A DNA stretch of 64,000 nucleotides from assembly GCF_009674535.1 (NCBI RefSeq), contig NZ_WKJK01000018.1, forward strand, positions 1 through 64,000. Direction: 5' to 3'. The position numbers and the translations under genes were made by a program. The notes beneath the pieces were generated by a model. The model worked only from the letters and a program-made list of their open reading frames with translations. It was not told the DNA's origin and made no database searches. Shown in pieces: positions 34,106 through 43,482 of the stretch; positions within the stretch are counted from its first letter, which is position 1, and every line of letters starts with the position of its first letter. This DNA is from Duganella guangzhouensis (lineage in GTDB: Bacteria; Pseudomonadota; Gammaproteobacteria; Burkholderiales; Burkholderiaceae_D).

Positions 34106-37100
34106 TTGACCGTGTGATTGTGTTTGCGCTGCGCCAGCGCGTGTTTGTGATGGTGCTGGTGTGCGCGCTGATCGGCTTTGGACTGTATGCGCTGTCCAAT
34201 CTGCCGATCGAAGCCTTCCCGGATGTGCAGGACGTGCAGGTGCGGGTGATTTCGCAGTTGACCGGCCAGGCGCCGGAAGACATGGAGCGTACCGTGACCT
34301 TGCCGATCGAGCGTGAGGTAGCCGGCATTCCGCACCTGATCAACGTGCGCTCGGTCACCATGACCGGGCTGTCCATCGTCACGCTGACCTTCGACGATGA
34401 CACCGATAATTATTTCGCACGCCAGCAGGTGACGGAGAAGCTCTCCACCGTCACGCTGCCGACCGGCGTGCAGCCGCAACTGGCGCCGCTGTCGACCGCG
34501 GTGGGCGAGGTCTATCGCTATGCGGTGGAGGCGCCGGGCATGGCGGAAGCCGATCTGCGCACGCTGCAGGACTGGACCATCCGTCCGGCGTTGCGCATGA
34601 CGCCGGGCGTGGCGGATGTGGTCAGCTTCGGCGGCGCGATCAAGGAATACCAGATCGATGCCGATCCTTTCCTGCTCGGTAAATACCAGGTCACGCTGGA
34701 TCAGGTGAGCCAGGCCATCAACAATGGCTCGGGCAGCGCCGGCGGTGGCTTGATGAAATTGGGCGATGCATCGCTGGTGGTCCGCTCGGCCGGCTTGTAC
34801 GCCAGTCTGGACGACATCCGCCGTGTGGTGATCAGCGCCCGCGACGGCCGCGCCATCACGGTTGGCGACGTGGCGCAGGTACACGTCGGCGAGCGCCCGC
34901 GCTTCGGCATCGTCGGCTTCGACCGGCGCGACAGTGTGGTCGAAGGCATCGTCTCCATGACCAAGGGCGGCAATCCGTCCAGCATCAACGCCGATCTGAA
35001 GGACCGTATCGCCGCTTTGCAAAAGCATCTGCCGGCCGGCGTCAGCATCGTGCCTATTTATGACCGCACGGTGCTGGTGCATCACACCGTCACCACGGTG
35101 GTGGAAAACCTGGTGATCGGCGCTTTGCTGGTGATTGTGATTCTGGTTGTGTTCCTGTCCAGCTGGCGCGCGGCGCTGATCGTGGCGACGGTGATTCCGC
35201 TGGCGTTGCTGTTTGCCTTCATCCTGATGAACGCGCGCGGCGTCTCCGCCAACCTGATTTCGCTGGGCGCGGTGGATTTCGGCATCATCATCGATAGCGC
35301 GGTGGTGATCGTCGAGGCGCTGATGGTGCGCATGGCGTTGATGCCGACTCAGGACGCCAACCCGCTGGCGGCGCGCATGCACGTGCTGCACCGGACCATG
35401 GGCGACATGTCGCACCCGGTGCTGTTCTCCAAGGCCATCATCATTTTGGCGTTTGTGCCGATCTTCACCTTCCAGCGGGTGGAGGGCAAGATCTTCACGC
35501 CAGTGGCGCTGACCCTGTCGTTTGCCCTGCTGGGGGCTGTGCTGCTGACTTTTACGCTGGTGCCATCCATGCTGTCGTGGGCGATCCAGCGCCGGCCGCT
35601 GGTGGAAACGCCACGCGCCTGGCTGGAGGGGCTGCAGCACCGTTACCACGCAATGCTGGACTGGTCGCTGCGGCACGCCACACCGGTGCTGTCGCTGTCG
35701 CTGCTGCCGCTGGTGGTGGCCTTTACGCTGGCGCCGCAGCTGGGCAGCGAATTCATGCCCAAGCTGGATGAAGGGAATATCTGGCTGACCATCACCTTGC
35801 CGACATCGGCATCGCTGGAAACCACCAAATCGGTGGAGCGCCTGATGCGCGCGAAACTGCTGGAGTATCCGGAAGTGGCCCACATCATCAGCCAGGCCGG
35901 CCGTCCCGACGATGGCTCCGACCCCAAGGGACCGAACAATCTTGAAACCCTGGTCGACCTGAAGCCGCGCAAGGAGTGGCGCTTCGCCGACAAGGAGGCG
36001 CTGGTGGCCAGCATGTCTTCCAGCCTGGCCTCGATCCCCGGCGTGAACACCAATTTTTCGCAGGTGATCCAGGATAACGTGGAGGAGTCGCTGTCCGGCT
36101 TCCGTGGCGAGATCGTCGCCAAGATCAGCGGCGATGACCTGTCTATCCTGGAGAGCAAGGCGCAACAACTGGTGGACGTGATCCAGGGTATCCCCGGCGC
36201 CACCGACGTTGAGGCCACCCGCATCGGCGGCCAGAGCGAAGTGGTGGTGACGCCAGACCGTGGCCGGCTGGCGCGCTACGGCATCAGTATCGCTGACGTG
36301 AATACGCTGGTGAACGAGGCGCTGGCCGGCAACGCCGTCACCAGTTACTACGAACAGAATCAGCGTTTCGATGTGGTGCTGAAAGTGAATCCACAAAACC
36401 GCCAGAGCATCGATGCCATCGGCAGCCTGCGGCTGTCGGTGCCCGGCACCCAGGTCGGCAATGGTTCCGGCAGCGTGGCGCTGCGCGACGTCGCCAACAT
36501 CGAGCTACGCCAGGGCGTGTCGCGCATTCAGCGCGAATCCGGTTCGCGCAGCGTGATCGTGAAAATGAATCTGCTGGGGCGTGATCAGGGCAGCTTTATC
36601 GACGAGGCACAGCGGCTGGTGCAGCAGTCGGTCAAACTACCGCCGGGATATGAGATCAGCTGGGGCGGACAATTCGAGAATTCGCAGCGCGCCGCGCGCC
36701 GGCTGGCGGTGATCATTCCGCTGACCGTGCTGTTGATGTTCTCGCTGTTGTTCTGGGCCTTCCGTTCGGTGCGACTGGCGGCGCTGGTGCTGGGCATGGT
36801 GCCATTTACCATGATCGGTGGGTTGGCGGCGCTGGCCCTGGCCGGCCTGCATCTGTCGGTATCGGCGGCGGTGGGCTTTATCGCGGTGGCCGGCATCTCG
36901 GTGCAAAACGGCGTGATCATGGTGGAAGAGGTGATGCAGCGCGTGCGTGAAGGAGCAACGGTGGTGCGCGCGGTGGTGGACGGCGCGGCCATGCGCCTGC
37001 GTCCGATCCTGATGACCGCGCTGATGGCGGGCATGGGACTACTGCCGGCGGCACTTTCGCATGGTATCGGCAGCGAGACGCAGCGGCCGTTCGCCTGCGT

Positions 37101-37215
37101 GATCGTTGGCGGCATTGTCACCGGCACTTTGTTTACCCTGATGGTGCTGCCGCTGGCATTGCGCCAATTCGCCAATTTCTCGGAGCCGGCCGATAGCGCC
37201 GTGGTGCAGCCATGA
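34102..37215 (+). CDS. HME-type RND efflux pump, inner-membrane component (module 1)
   Basis: A 1037-residue RND permease of the CzcA/CusA (heavy-metal efflux) subfamily. The proton-relay signature in helix 4, GAVDFGIIIDSAVVIVE, places acidic residues at Asp392, Asp398 and Glu405, as in HME pumps. Twelve helices and two large periplasmic loops are seen. The start MIDRVIVFALRQR and the GSEFMPKLDEGNIW segment fit the family. The central loop lacks an obvious methionine triad, so copper or silver specificity is not supported. It overlaps both neighbours by four bases. Confidence 0.9.
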   Translation: MIDRVIVFALRQRVFVMVLVCALIGFGLYALSNLPIEAFPDVQDVQVRVISQLTGQAPEDMERTVTLPIEREVAGIPHLINVRSVTMTGLSIVTLTFDDDTDNYFARQQVTEKLSTVTLPTGVQPQLAPLSTAVGEVYRYAVEAPGMAEADLRTLQDWTIRPALRMTPGVADVVSFGGAIKEYQIDADPFLLGKYQVTLDQVSQAINNGSGSAGGGLMKLGDASLVVRSAGLYASLDDIRRVVISARDGRAITVGDVAQVHVGERPRFGIVGFDRRDSVVEGIVSMTKGGNPSSINADLKDRIAALQKHLPAGVSIVPIYDRTVLVHHTVTTVVENLVIGALLVIVILVVFLSSWRAALIVATVIPLALLFAFILMNARGVSANLISLGAVDFGIIIDSAVVIVEALMVRMALMPTQDANPLAARMHVLHRTMGDMSHPVLFSKAIIILAFVPIFTFQRVEGKIFTPVALTLSFALLGAVLLTFTLVPSMLSWAIQRRPLVETPRAWLEGLQHRYHAMLDWSLRHATPVLSLSLLPLVVAFTLAPQLGSEFMPKLDEGNIWLTITLPTSASLETTKSVERLMRAKLLEYPEVAHIISQAGRPDDGSDPKGPNNLETLVDLKPRKEWRFADKEALVASMSSSLASIPGVNTNFSQVIQDNVEESLSGFRGEIVAKISGDDLSILESKAQQLVDVIQGIPGATDVEATRIGGQSEVVVTPDRGRLARYGISIADVNTLVNEALAGNAVTSYYEQNQRFDVVLKVNPQNRQSIDAIGSLRLSVPGTQVGNGSGSVALRDVANIELRQGVSRIQRESGSRSVIVKMNLLGRDQGSFIDEAQRLVQQSVKLPPGYEISWGGQFENSQRAARRLAVIIPLTVLLMFSLLFWAFRSVRLAALVLGMVPFTMIGGLAALALAGLHLSVSAAVGFIAVAGISVQNGVIMVEEVMQRVREGATVVRAVVDGAAMRLRPILMTALMAGMGLLPAALSHGIGSETQRPFACVIVGGIVTGTLFTLMVLPLALRQFANFSEPADSAVVQP

Positions 37216-38672
37216 AGCGTGATTCTATCTACTGCGGCGCCATGCTGCTTCTGCTGACCGGTTGTGCCGTTGGCCCTGACTACAGCCGGCCAGCGCTGGA
37301 CCTGCCGCAAACTTATGTGGCGCAACCGGAGCAGCACTATCAGCTGCAGGACATACAGAACAACTGGTGGACGGTGTTTCACTCGGATGAGCTGAACGCC
37401 CTGATCGAACAGGCATGGCGCGCCAACCCGAGCATCGCCTCGGCCGAAGCGGCACTGCGGGCGGCGCAGGAAAATGTCTATGCGCAGCAGGGCTACTTCC
37501 TGCCGACGGTGCAGGCGGGTTACACGCCGCAACGCACCAAGCTGGCCGGCAACCAGGGTGGCAACTCACCTGGCCTTCAGGGCAATGGCTCGGTGATTAG
37601 TACCGGAGAGGCCACGCCGGTGATCTACAACTTCCACACCGCCCAGGTGACGGTGGGTTATACGCCGGACGTATTCGGCGCCAACCGCCGTCAGGTGGAG
37701 TCGCTGGAGGCGCAGCGCCAGGCGCAGGGCTTGCAGCTGGAGGCGGCGTATATCACGCTGGCTTCCAATATCGTGGCCGCCGCCTTCCAGGACGGTTTGC
37801 TGCGCCAGCAGATCGACCTCACCCGGCACATCATCGCCAGCAGTCAGACCGCGCTGGAGCTGGCCGAGCGCCAGCATCGCGCTGGATACATTTCGCGCCA
37901 GGAGCTGGCGACACAGCAGGGCGCACTGGCGCAGGCGCGCCAGCTGTTGCCGCCACTGCAAAAGCAGCTGGAGCAAAATCGCGACCTGCTGCGGGTGCTG
38001 GCCGGTATCCGCAGCGACCAGCAGGTGCCGGCGTTTGAGCTGGCGCGCTTCCAACTGCCGGAACAGCTGCCGTTGACATTGCCGTCGCAGCTGGTTGAGC
38101 AGCGTCCCGATGTGCGGGCTGCGGAAGCGCTGCTGCGTTCCGCCAGCGCCGATGTCGGCGTGGCGCGCGCCGCGCGGTTGCCGCAGTTCGCCATCACAGG
38201 CACTGCCGGCGGCACCGCCAGCCAGTTTGGTCAGATGTTCTGGAACAGCGGTAAATTCTTCGAGCTGACCGCCAACGTCACGCAAACCCTGTTTGACGGC
38301 GGCACCCTGAAGCACCGCGAAAAGGCGGCGGACCAGGCGCTGCAAGGCGCCGTCGCCACCTATCGCTCGACAGTGGCAGCGGCGTTCCAGAATGTGGCGG
38401 ACGTGCTGCACGCGATCGACAGCGACGCCGCCGTATTGGCGGCGGCACAGGAAGCCGATACCGCCGCCGGCACCGCATTGGAACTGGCGTTGCGCCAGCA
38501 CGCACACGGCGCCGTGGACCGGATGGAACTGATCGCGGCGGAACAGAACAAGCGTCAGGCCGAGTTGACGCTGGCCCAGGCCAAGGCCGGCCAACTGGAA
38601 GACGCTGCCGCCTTGTACCAGGCGCTGGGTGGCGGCTGGTGGCATCGAAGTGAAGGAGAAAAGTATGAATAA
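37212..38672 (+). CDS. RND efflux outer-membrane factor, NodT/CusC family (module 1)
   Basis: A 486-residue TolC-like lipoprotein. The signal ends LLLLTGCAVGPDY (lipobox). Two repeated halves are each marked by the family pattern (YTPDVFGANRR near 155 and TQTLFDGGTL near 355), plus LVEQRPDVRAAEALLRSA. It completes the tripartite pump. Its last 8 bases overlap the next gene, a small lipoprotein. Confidence 0.9.
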   Translation: MKRDSIYCGAMLLLLTGCAVGPDYSRPALDLPQTYVAQPEQHYQLQDIQNNWWTVFHSDELNALIEQAWRANPSIASAEAALRAAQENVYAQQGYFLPTVQAGYTPQRTKLAGNQGGNSPGLQGNGSVISTGEATPVIYNFHTAQVTVGYTPDVFGANRRQVESLEAQRQAQGLQLEAAYITLASNIVAAAFQDGLLRQQIDLTRHIIASSQTALELAERQHRAGYISRQELATQQGALAQARQLLPPLQKQLEQNRDLLRVLAGIRSDQQVPAFELARFQLPEQLPLTLPSQLVEQRPDVRAAEALLRSASADVGVARAARLPQFAITGTAGGTASQFGQMFWNSGKFFELTANVTQTLFDGGTLKHREKAADQALQGAVATYRSTVAAAFQNVADVLHAIDSDAAVLAAAQEADTAAGTALELALRQHAHGAVDRMELIAAEQNKRQAELTLAQAKAGQLEDAAALYQALGGGWWHRSEGEKYE

Positions 38673-39033
38673 CATTAAGCTGATGCTGGCGGCGCTGTTG
38701 CTGCTATCCGGTTGCGCCAGCAAGACATTCGTCAACCGCGCCGACTGGGAGCAGGGCGCGCGGCACGGTTGGGTAGTGGGCGAGTACGCGGCTGGACAGC
38801 CGGTCGATACGCTGCCAGCCTGCATGGCCCGGTTGCCCGCCAACGAGCTGGCATCGCACCACTTTGTCCGGGTGCGCTACAGTCAGGCGCGATTGCAGCA
38901 TGAGGTGGTGGTCGAGCTGCCAGCTGGCGCAGCGTTGCGCGACGGCGAGCAGGTCGAAGTATGGCCGGCCGATTGCGCCGCCGGCAAGCTGGCACACATT
39001 GACGGCACACCGCCGCAGGCAATGCGCCCATGA
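38665..39033 (+). CDS. Small lipoprotein of unknown function
   Basis: A 122-residue protein with a clean lipoprotein signal (LLLLSGCASK, Cys at about 17). The mature part has two Cys residues (PACMARLP, PADCAAGK) that could form a disulfide. I do not recognise a family. AAGGAGAAAAG lies before the ATG at 38665, which overlaps the outer-membrane factor's stop by 8 bases; its own stop overlaps the MipA-type gene (ATGA). It likely sits in the outer membrane near the pump. Confidence 0.65.
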   Translation: MNNIKLMLAALLLLSGCASKTFVNRADWEQGARHGWVVGEYAAGQPVDTLPACMARLPANELASHHFVRVRYSQARLQHEVVVELPAGAALRDGEQVEVWPADCAAGKLAHIDGTPPQAMRP

Positions 39034-39752
39034 AGACAGCTGGTCCATTGCGGCAGCTCGCGGTCGTGTGCCTGATGGCGCCGGCGGCCGCTCTGCACGC
39101 GCAGCAAAGCGCCGATACCGGCTGGCGCATCGACGGCGATATCGGCGCCGGCGTGAACGCGACACCGACGGCGGCGCACGCGCGCGGCAATGGCACCACA
39201 GCGATCCCTTATCTGAACTTTGACGCGGGGCCGTTGTTTGCCCGCATCGATACCTTCGGCGTCAAGCTGGCGCCGGCCGGCGCTGGCAGCATCGAACTGC
39301 TGACGCGCGTGCTGTCGGATGGTTACACGCCGGCCAGCGCGGCGGCCGGCGGGCACCGCCGTGATTCGCTGCCTTTGGGCCTGGGGACGCTGCAAGTGAC
39401 GTCATTTGGCGCGCTGATGGCCAACGTCTATCACGACGTTGGCAAATCGGGGGGTAATCTGGCGGACCTGATGTACGGCGCCGAGCTGCCCGCCGGCGAA
39501 CTGACGCTGTACCCGCAACTGGGGGCGGAATACCGCTCGTCGGCTTATGTGCGCTACTACGATGGCGTCAGCGGTCACGCCGCCACCAATCCGTATGCGG
39601 CGCTGTTTGCCGAATGCCACCTCGGCGGCAGCTGGTACTTGAACGCCAATCTGCGCCGTACCTGGCTGGATCGGACGATACGCAGTAGTCCTCTGGTGCG
39701 GCGCGCCACGCTGGACGCCAACCTGGTAGCCGTGAGCTACCGCTTTAAATGA
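39030..39752 (+). CDS. MipA/OmpV family outer-membrane protein
   Basis: A 240-residue exported protein with a signal peptide (cleavage after ALHAQ) and alternating beta-strands ending in the aromatic ANLVAVSYRFK, a typical barrel end. The GWRIDGDIGAGVNATP and PYLNFDAGPLFAR segments and the ending match MipA/OmpV proteins, which occur with envelope-stress and efflux genes. Start overlaps the lipoprotein stop. Confidence 0.78.
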   Translation: MKTAGPLRQLAVVCLMAPAAALHAQQSADTGWRIDGDIGAGVNATPTAAHARGNGTTAIPYLNFDAGPLFARIDTFGVKLAPAGAGSIELLTRVLSDGYTPASAAAGGHRRDSLPLGLGTLQVTSFGALMANVYHDVGKSGGNLADLMYGAELPAGELTLYPQLGAEYRSSAYVRYYDGVSGHAATNPYAALFAECHLGGSWYLNANLRRTWLDRTIRSSPLVRRATLDANLVAVSYRFK

Positions 39753-39767
39753 GATGTGAGAAAGAGC

Positions 39768-40598
39768 ATGAAAACAATCATCCTGCCGGGCGGTGAGCAC
39801 GCCGTACTGGCACTGCATGGCCTGTTGGGCAATCCGCTGGAGATGCAGTACATCGGCAAGCGTCTGCAACGCGCCGGCTATACGGTGGTGATCCCGCTGA
39901 TTCCCGGCTACGGCTATGCCACCGGCGCCGGCCAGTCCTACCGCACCACCGACTATCAGGCATGGTACGCCGAGGTACTGCGCCATTTCGACCAACTGCG
40001 CGCCACCCACAAAACGGTATCGGTGGCGGGGCTGTGCATCGGCGCGGTGCTGGCGCTGCGGCTGGCGATGGATCGTGGCGACCAGATCGCCGCCTTGTCG
40101 CTGCTCTCGACCACGCTGGCCTATGACGGCTGGAGCCTGCCCTGGTATCGCTTTCTGCTGCCGCTGGCCTACTACACGCCGGCGCGCTATCTGTATGCCT
40201 ACCAGGAGCGCCATCCCTATGGCCTGAAGAACGAGAACCTGCAACGCTGGATCGCGCGCGAAATGAAGCACAGCGGTTCGTCGGCGGCCGGCGCCTCGCG
40301 GCTGTCGGCCGAAGGCATCTTCCAGGCGCACCGGCTGATCAAGGAAGTGCGGCGCGGCCTGCCGAAAGTGCGCACGCCGGCGCTGATCGTGCATGCGCAG
40401 GAGGACGATGTCGCCAGCACCCACAGCGCTGATTTCGTCGAGCAGAACATCGGCTCGGACTACGTGCGCAAGCTGATTCTGCACGACTGCTACCACATCA
40501 TCACCCTCGATAACGAAAAAGAGACCGTCGCGGACGAGACGATTGCCTTCCTGGGCAAACACGCCGCCAGCTACGGCATCAAACTGAAAATTGCTTAA
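39768..40598 (+). CDS. Alpha/beta hydrolase with a Cys nucleophile (carboxylesterase-like)
   Basis: A 276-residue alpha/beta hydrolase related to Est30-type carboxylesterases. The oxyanion region is LALHGLLGNP. The nucleophile elbow reads GLCIGA, so Cys90 replaces the usual Ser. Asp213/214 in AQEDDVAS and His243 in CYHIITLD complete a triad. The ATG at 39768 has GAGAAAGAG before it. It sits 15 bases after the MipA-type gene and 16 before an acyl carrier protein, so an acyl thioester is a plausible substrate (transferase or thioesterase), but this is inference. Confidence 0.8.
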   Translation: MKTIILPGGEHAVLALHGLLGNPLEMQYIGKRLQRAGYTVVIPLIPGYGYATGAGQSYRTTDYQAWYAEVLRHFDQLRATHKTVSVAGLCIGAVLALRLAMDRGDQIAALSLLSTTLAYDGWSLPWYRFLLPLAYYTPARYLYAYQERHPYGLKNENLQRWIAREMKHSGSSAAGASRLSAEGIFQAHRLIKEVRRGLPKVRTPALIVHAQEDDVASTHSADFVEQNIGSDYVRKLILHDCYHIITLDNEKETVADETIAFLGKHAASYGIKLKIA

Positions 40599-40614
40599 TC
40601 AAGAGAGATATATC

Positions 40615-40863
40615 ATGACAAATTCGCTACCTACCGTCATCAAACTGTTGGCCAAGAGCCTGGAAGTATCGGAAGAATCGATCACCGGCCAAACCGAACT
40701 GGAGTCGCTGGGCGCCGATTCGCTGACCGTGGTTGAACTGATCTTCGACCTGGAAGAAGAGTTCAACATTCAGGTCGGCGACGAGCGTCCGAGTCTGGTG
40801 GTGGTGCAGGACATCGCCGATCAGATCGACCGCCACCTGGCGGCCAGCGGCGTGACGCCATGA
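40615..40863 (+). CDS. Acyl carrier protein (specialised)
   Basis: An 82-residue carrier protein with the phosphopantetheine site GADSLTVVE (Ser36), acidic helix LIFDLEEEF and typical length. It is not the primary-metabolism acpP, whose usual neighbours are fabG and fabF in a fab cluster. The start at 40615 is preceded by AAGAGAG. The stop overlaps the ketosynthase start (ATGA), so the two are translationally coupled. Confidence 0.9.
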   Translation: MTNSLPTVIKLLAKSLEVSEESITGQTELESLGADSLTVVELIFDLEEEFNIQVGDERPSLVVVQDIADQIDRHLAASGVTP

Positions 40864-42092
40864 ACCAGCGGCGCGTCGTCATCACCGGCCTGGGCACGGT
40901 TTCCGCGCTGGGCCTCGGTGCCCGCAACAACTTCGAACGCGCATTGGCTGGCAGTAGCGGCATCGGCATGCTGGAACTGGGCGGCCGCTGGCAGCGGCCG
41001 GGGATACCGGCGGCACAGATCCGCTTCCCGCTGCCGGACTTGATCAAAACGTCGGAGCAGGCGCAGTTCGATCGTCACGCTTTGCTGGCCTGGACTGCCG
41101 CCAGCGAAGCGCTGCAGCAGGCCGGCATTGAAGTGGACCCGGCGCAGGCGGAGGACAGCGGCGTGTTCTGGGGCACCGGCATGGGCGGCGCGCTGACGCT
41201 GGAAGCGGGCTATGTCGACCTGTTCGCCGACGGGAAAAATCGCTTGCGTCCAATGACCGTGGTGGCCACCATGAGCAACGCGGCGGCGGCGCAGATCGCG
41301 CTGCGTGCGCATTTCAAGGGCACCGTCAACAATTACAGCAGCGCGTGCGTGTCGTCGGCGCAGGCCATCGGTGAAGCTTATCGTCACATCCGCCATGGCT
41401 ATGCCGAGCGGGTGCTGGCTGGCGGCTCGGAAGCGATGCTGAGCTATGGCGTGGTCAGCGCATGGGATGCCTTGCGCGTGCTGGCCAGTGCCGGTGACGA
41501 TCCGGCGCGCTCGTGCCTGCCGTTTTCGCTGGGCCGCAATGGCCTGGTATTGGGCGAGGCATCGGCAGCGGTGATGCTGGAATCGCTGGAATCGGCACAA
41601 CGGCGCGGCGCCACCATTCTGGCCGAATTGGTGGGCTATGGCGCCAGCAATGACGCCAGCCATATCACCAAGCCGGATGTGGATGGCCAGGTACGTGCCA
41701 TGAGCATGGCTTTGCGTGACTCTGGTTTGGCGCATGCAGACATCGGCTACATCAACGCGCACGGCGCCGGCACGGCGGCCGGTGATCTGGTGGAGACGCA
41801 GTCGATCCGTCAGACCTTTGGCGCGGCGGCCGGGCGGCTGGCGGTCAGTTCGACCAAGTCGGTACACGGCCACACGCTGGGCGCGGCCGGCGCGCTGGAA
41901 TTCACGCTGGCGGTGCAGGCGCTGACCAGCGGTTCGATTCCACCGACAGCCTTCCTTGATCAAACCGACCCTGCATGCGATCTGGATTATGTGCCGCAGC
42001 ACGCGCGCCATGGTCAGGCGCTGCAGGCGGTGATGTCGAATTCCTTCGCTTTTGGCGGCAGCAATGTGTCGCTGATCGTCAAACGGTACTAA
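40860..42092 (+). CDS. Beta-ketoacyl-ACP synthase (FabF-like)
   Basis: A 410-residue condensing enzyme. The Cys-His-His triad is intact: Cys163 in SSACVSS, His301 in NAHGAGT and His338 in SVHGHTLGAAG. The C-terminal FGGSNVSLI is normal. It is not part of a fab cluster; it follows its own ACP at the end of the RND operon. Likely role: elongation of a specialised acyl chain. The 3' end overlaps the convergent histidine kinase by 14 bases. Confidence 0.9.
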   Translation: MNQRRVVITGLGTVSALGLGARNNFERALAGSSGIGMLELGGRWQRPGIPAAQIRFPLPDLIKTSEQAQFDRHALLAWTAASEALQQAGIEVDPAQAEDSGVFWGTGMGGALTLEAGYVDLFADGKNRLRPMTVVATMSNAAAAQIALRAHFKGTVNNYSSACVSSAQAIGEAYRHIRHGYAERVLAGGSEAMLSYGVVSAWDALRVLASAGDDPARSCLPFSLGRNGLVLGEASAAVMLESLESAQRRGATILAELVGYGASNDASHITKPDVDGQVRAMSMALRDSGLAHADIGYINAHGAGTAAGDLVETQSIRQTFGAAAGRLAVSSTKSVHGHTLGAAGALEFTLAVQALTSGSIPPTAFLDQTDPACDLDYVPQHARHGQALQAVMSNSFAFGGSNVSLIVKRY

Positions 42093-43482
42093 GCGATGGC
42101 AAGCGCATGATGAACAGGGCGCCGCCGCCAGGCTGGTTGGCGGCTTCCAGTTTGCCGCCATAGGCGTGCATGATGGCCTGCGACAGCGCCAGGCCAAGGC
42201 CGAAGCCATCCACTTCGCCGGCGCGTGGGCGGCTGCCACGGAAGAAGCGGTCGAACACGAACGGCATTTCCGCTTCATCGATGCCCGGCCCCTGATCGGT
42301 GATGGTCAGGCGCGTGCCGTCGTGGTCCGCCAGCATGCGCAGCGTGACGCAGCCGCCGGCAGGCGAGAACTTGATGGCGTTGTCCAGCAGGTTGCGCAGC
42401 ACCAGTGACAGCGGGCCGCGATCCACTTGCACCGGAGCGACCAGCTCATTCACCAGCATCAGCGCAACCTGTTTATCCTGCGCCACCGGCGCCATGCGGC
42501 TGACCGCGTCGGCGGCCAGACTGTCCAGCGACGCCAGCTCGGCTTGTGGGCGTTCCTGGCCGCCATCGATGCGGGCCAACATCAGCAGCTCTTCCACCAG
42601 CGTCGTCAGGCGCTCGACCTCGTCCAGGCAGGAGCGCAGCGCGGCTACATAATCGCTGTTTTCGCGCGGCCGGCGCAGCGTGATTTCGATTTCGGCGCGT
42701 AGCCTGGATAGCGGAGAGCGCAGTTCGTGCGAGGCGTCGGCGGTGAAGCGGCGCTGCATCTCGAATCCCTGTTCCAGTCGCTCCAGCATGGCGTTCAGGG
42801 TATTCACCAGGTGGCCGATTTCATCGTCGTCGCCGGGGTGCGGCAAGCGTTGATGGAGATTGCTGTCGCCGATGCGGTGTGCCTGGTCGACGATGTTTTC
42901 GATCGCCACAAACAATTTTCTGGACAACCGCGATCCGGCCCAACCCAGCGCCGCCAGCAGTGCCACCGCCATGCCGGTGAACAGGAAGGCGGCCGATTGC
43001 AATGTATGGTTGACGTCATCCAGCGAGCCAGCCACCTGCACCGCGTAGCTGCGCCCGTGCGCATGCGTTGGCACCGACACCATGCGCAGCGGCTCCTCGC
43101 TGGTGTCCGGCAGCGTGTCGAAGATGGTGGCGCCGGCCGCCAGTTGTGCCAACAGCGCCGCTGGCGCAGGCAGGTTTTCCGAGCCGAGATTGCTGCTGCG
43201 TGCCAGCGCGTGGCCGTTGCCATCGATGATCTGCACCAGCCGGTCGATGCGCGTCAGCGATGGCGGCGCGCTGCCGGTGGGCGCTTCGTGCACCCTTACC
43301 GGGCCGCCGTCGCCATCGGCCAGCATGGCCACTTCGGCTTCCGCCACCGCCAGCAGGGCGGCATCTAGCTGGCGATGCACGGATTGCGACAGCAACCACC
43401 AGCCGGCAGCGGCGGTGGCGCCGACCGTGAGCAGGATCGCCAGCAAATGCACCAGCATCAGTCGCTGGCGCAGGCTAAGCAT
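42079..43482 (-). CDS. Sensor histidine kinase of efflux module 2
   Basis: A 467-residue membrane kinase of the CusS-like/heavy-metal sensor type: two membrane helices (about 10-30 and 160-180) flank a roughly 130-residue periplasmic domain. HAMP follows, then H-box TADASHELRSPLSRLR, N-box LRNLLDNAIKFSP, and G-boxes DQGPGID and GFGLGLALSQAIM. It overlaps its response regulator by 8 bases. It is only distantly similar to the kinase of module 1. Confidence 0.9.
   Translation of the reverse strand: MLSLRQRLMLVHLLAILLTVGATAAAGWWLLSQSVHRQLDAALLAVAEAEVAMLADGDGGPVRVHEAPTGSAPPSLTRIDRLVQIIDGNGHALARSSNLGSENLPAPAALLAQLAAGATIFDTLPDTSEEPLRMVSVPTHAHGRSYAVQVAGSLDDVNHTLQSAAFLFTGMAVALLAALGWAGSRLSRKLFVAIENIVDQAHRIGDSNLHQRLPHPGDDDEIGHLVNTLNAMLERLEQGFEMQRRFTADASHELRSPLSRLRAEIEITLRRPRENSDYVAALRSCLDEVERLTTLVEELLMLARIDGGQERPQAELASLDSLAADAVSRMAPVAQDKQVALMLVNELVAPVQVDRGPLSLVLRNLLDNAIKFSPAGGCVTLRMLADHDGTRLTITDQGPGIDEAEMPFVFDRFFRGSRPRAGEVDGFGLGLALSQAIMHAYGGKLEAANQPGGGALFIMRLPSLSTV

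Noticed and set aside
34015..36396. Minus-strand open frame of 793 codons under the RND pump of module 1
   Set aside because: His/Gln/Arg-rich antisense shadow of a clear RND gene, with no motifs or start signals.
39768..40598. Hydrolase as a PHA synthase or PHA depolymerase
   Set aside because: Length and lid differ from PhaC and no granule or secretion features are present; only the Cys elbow is shared.
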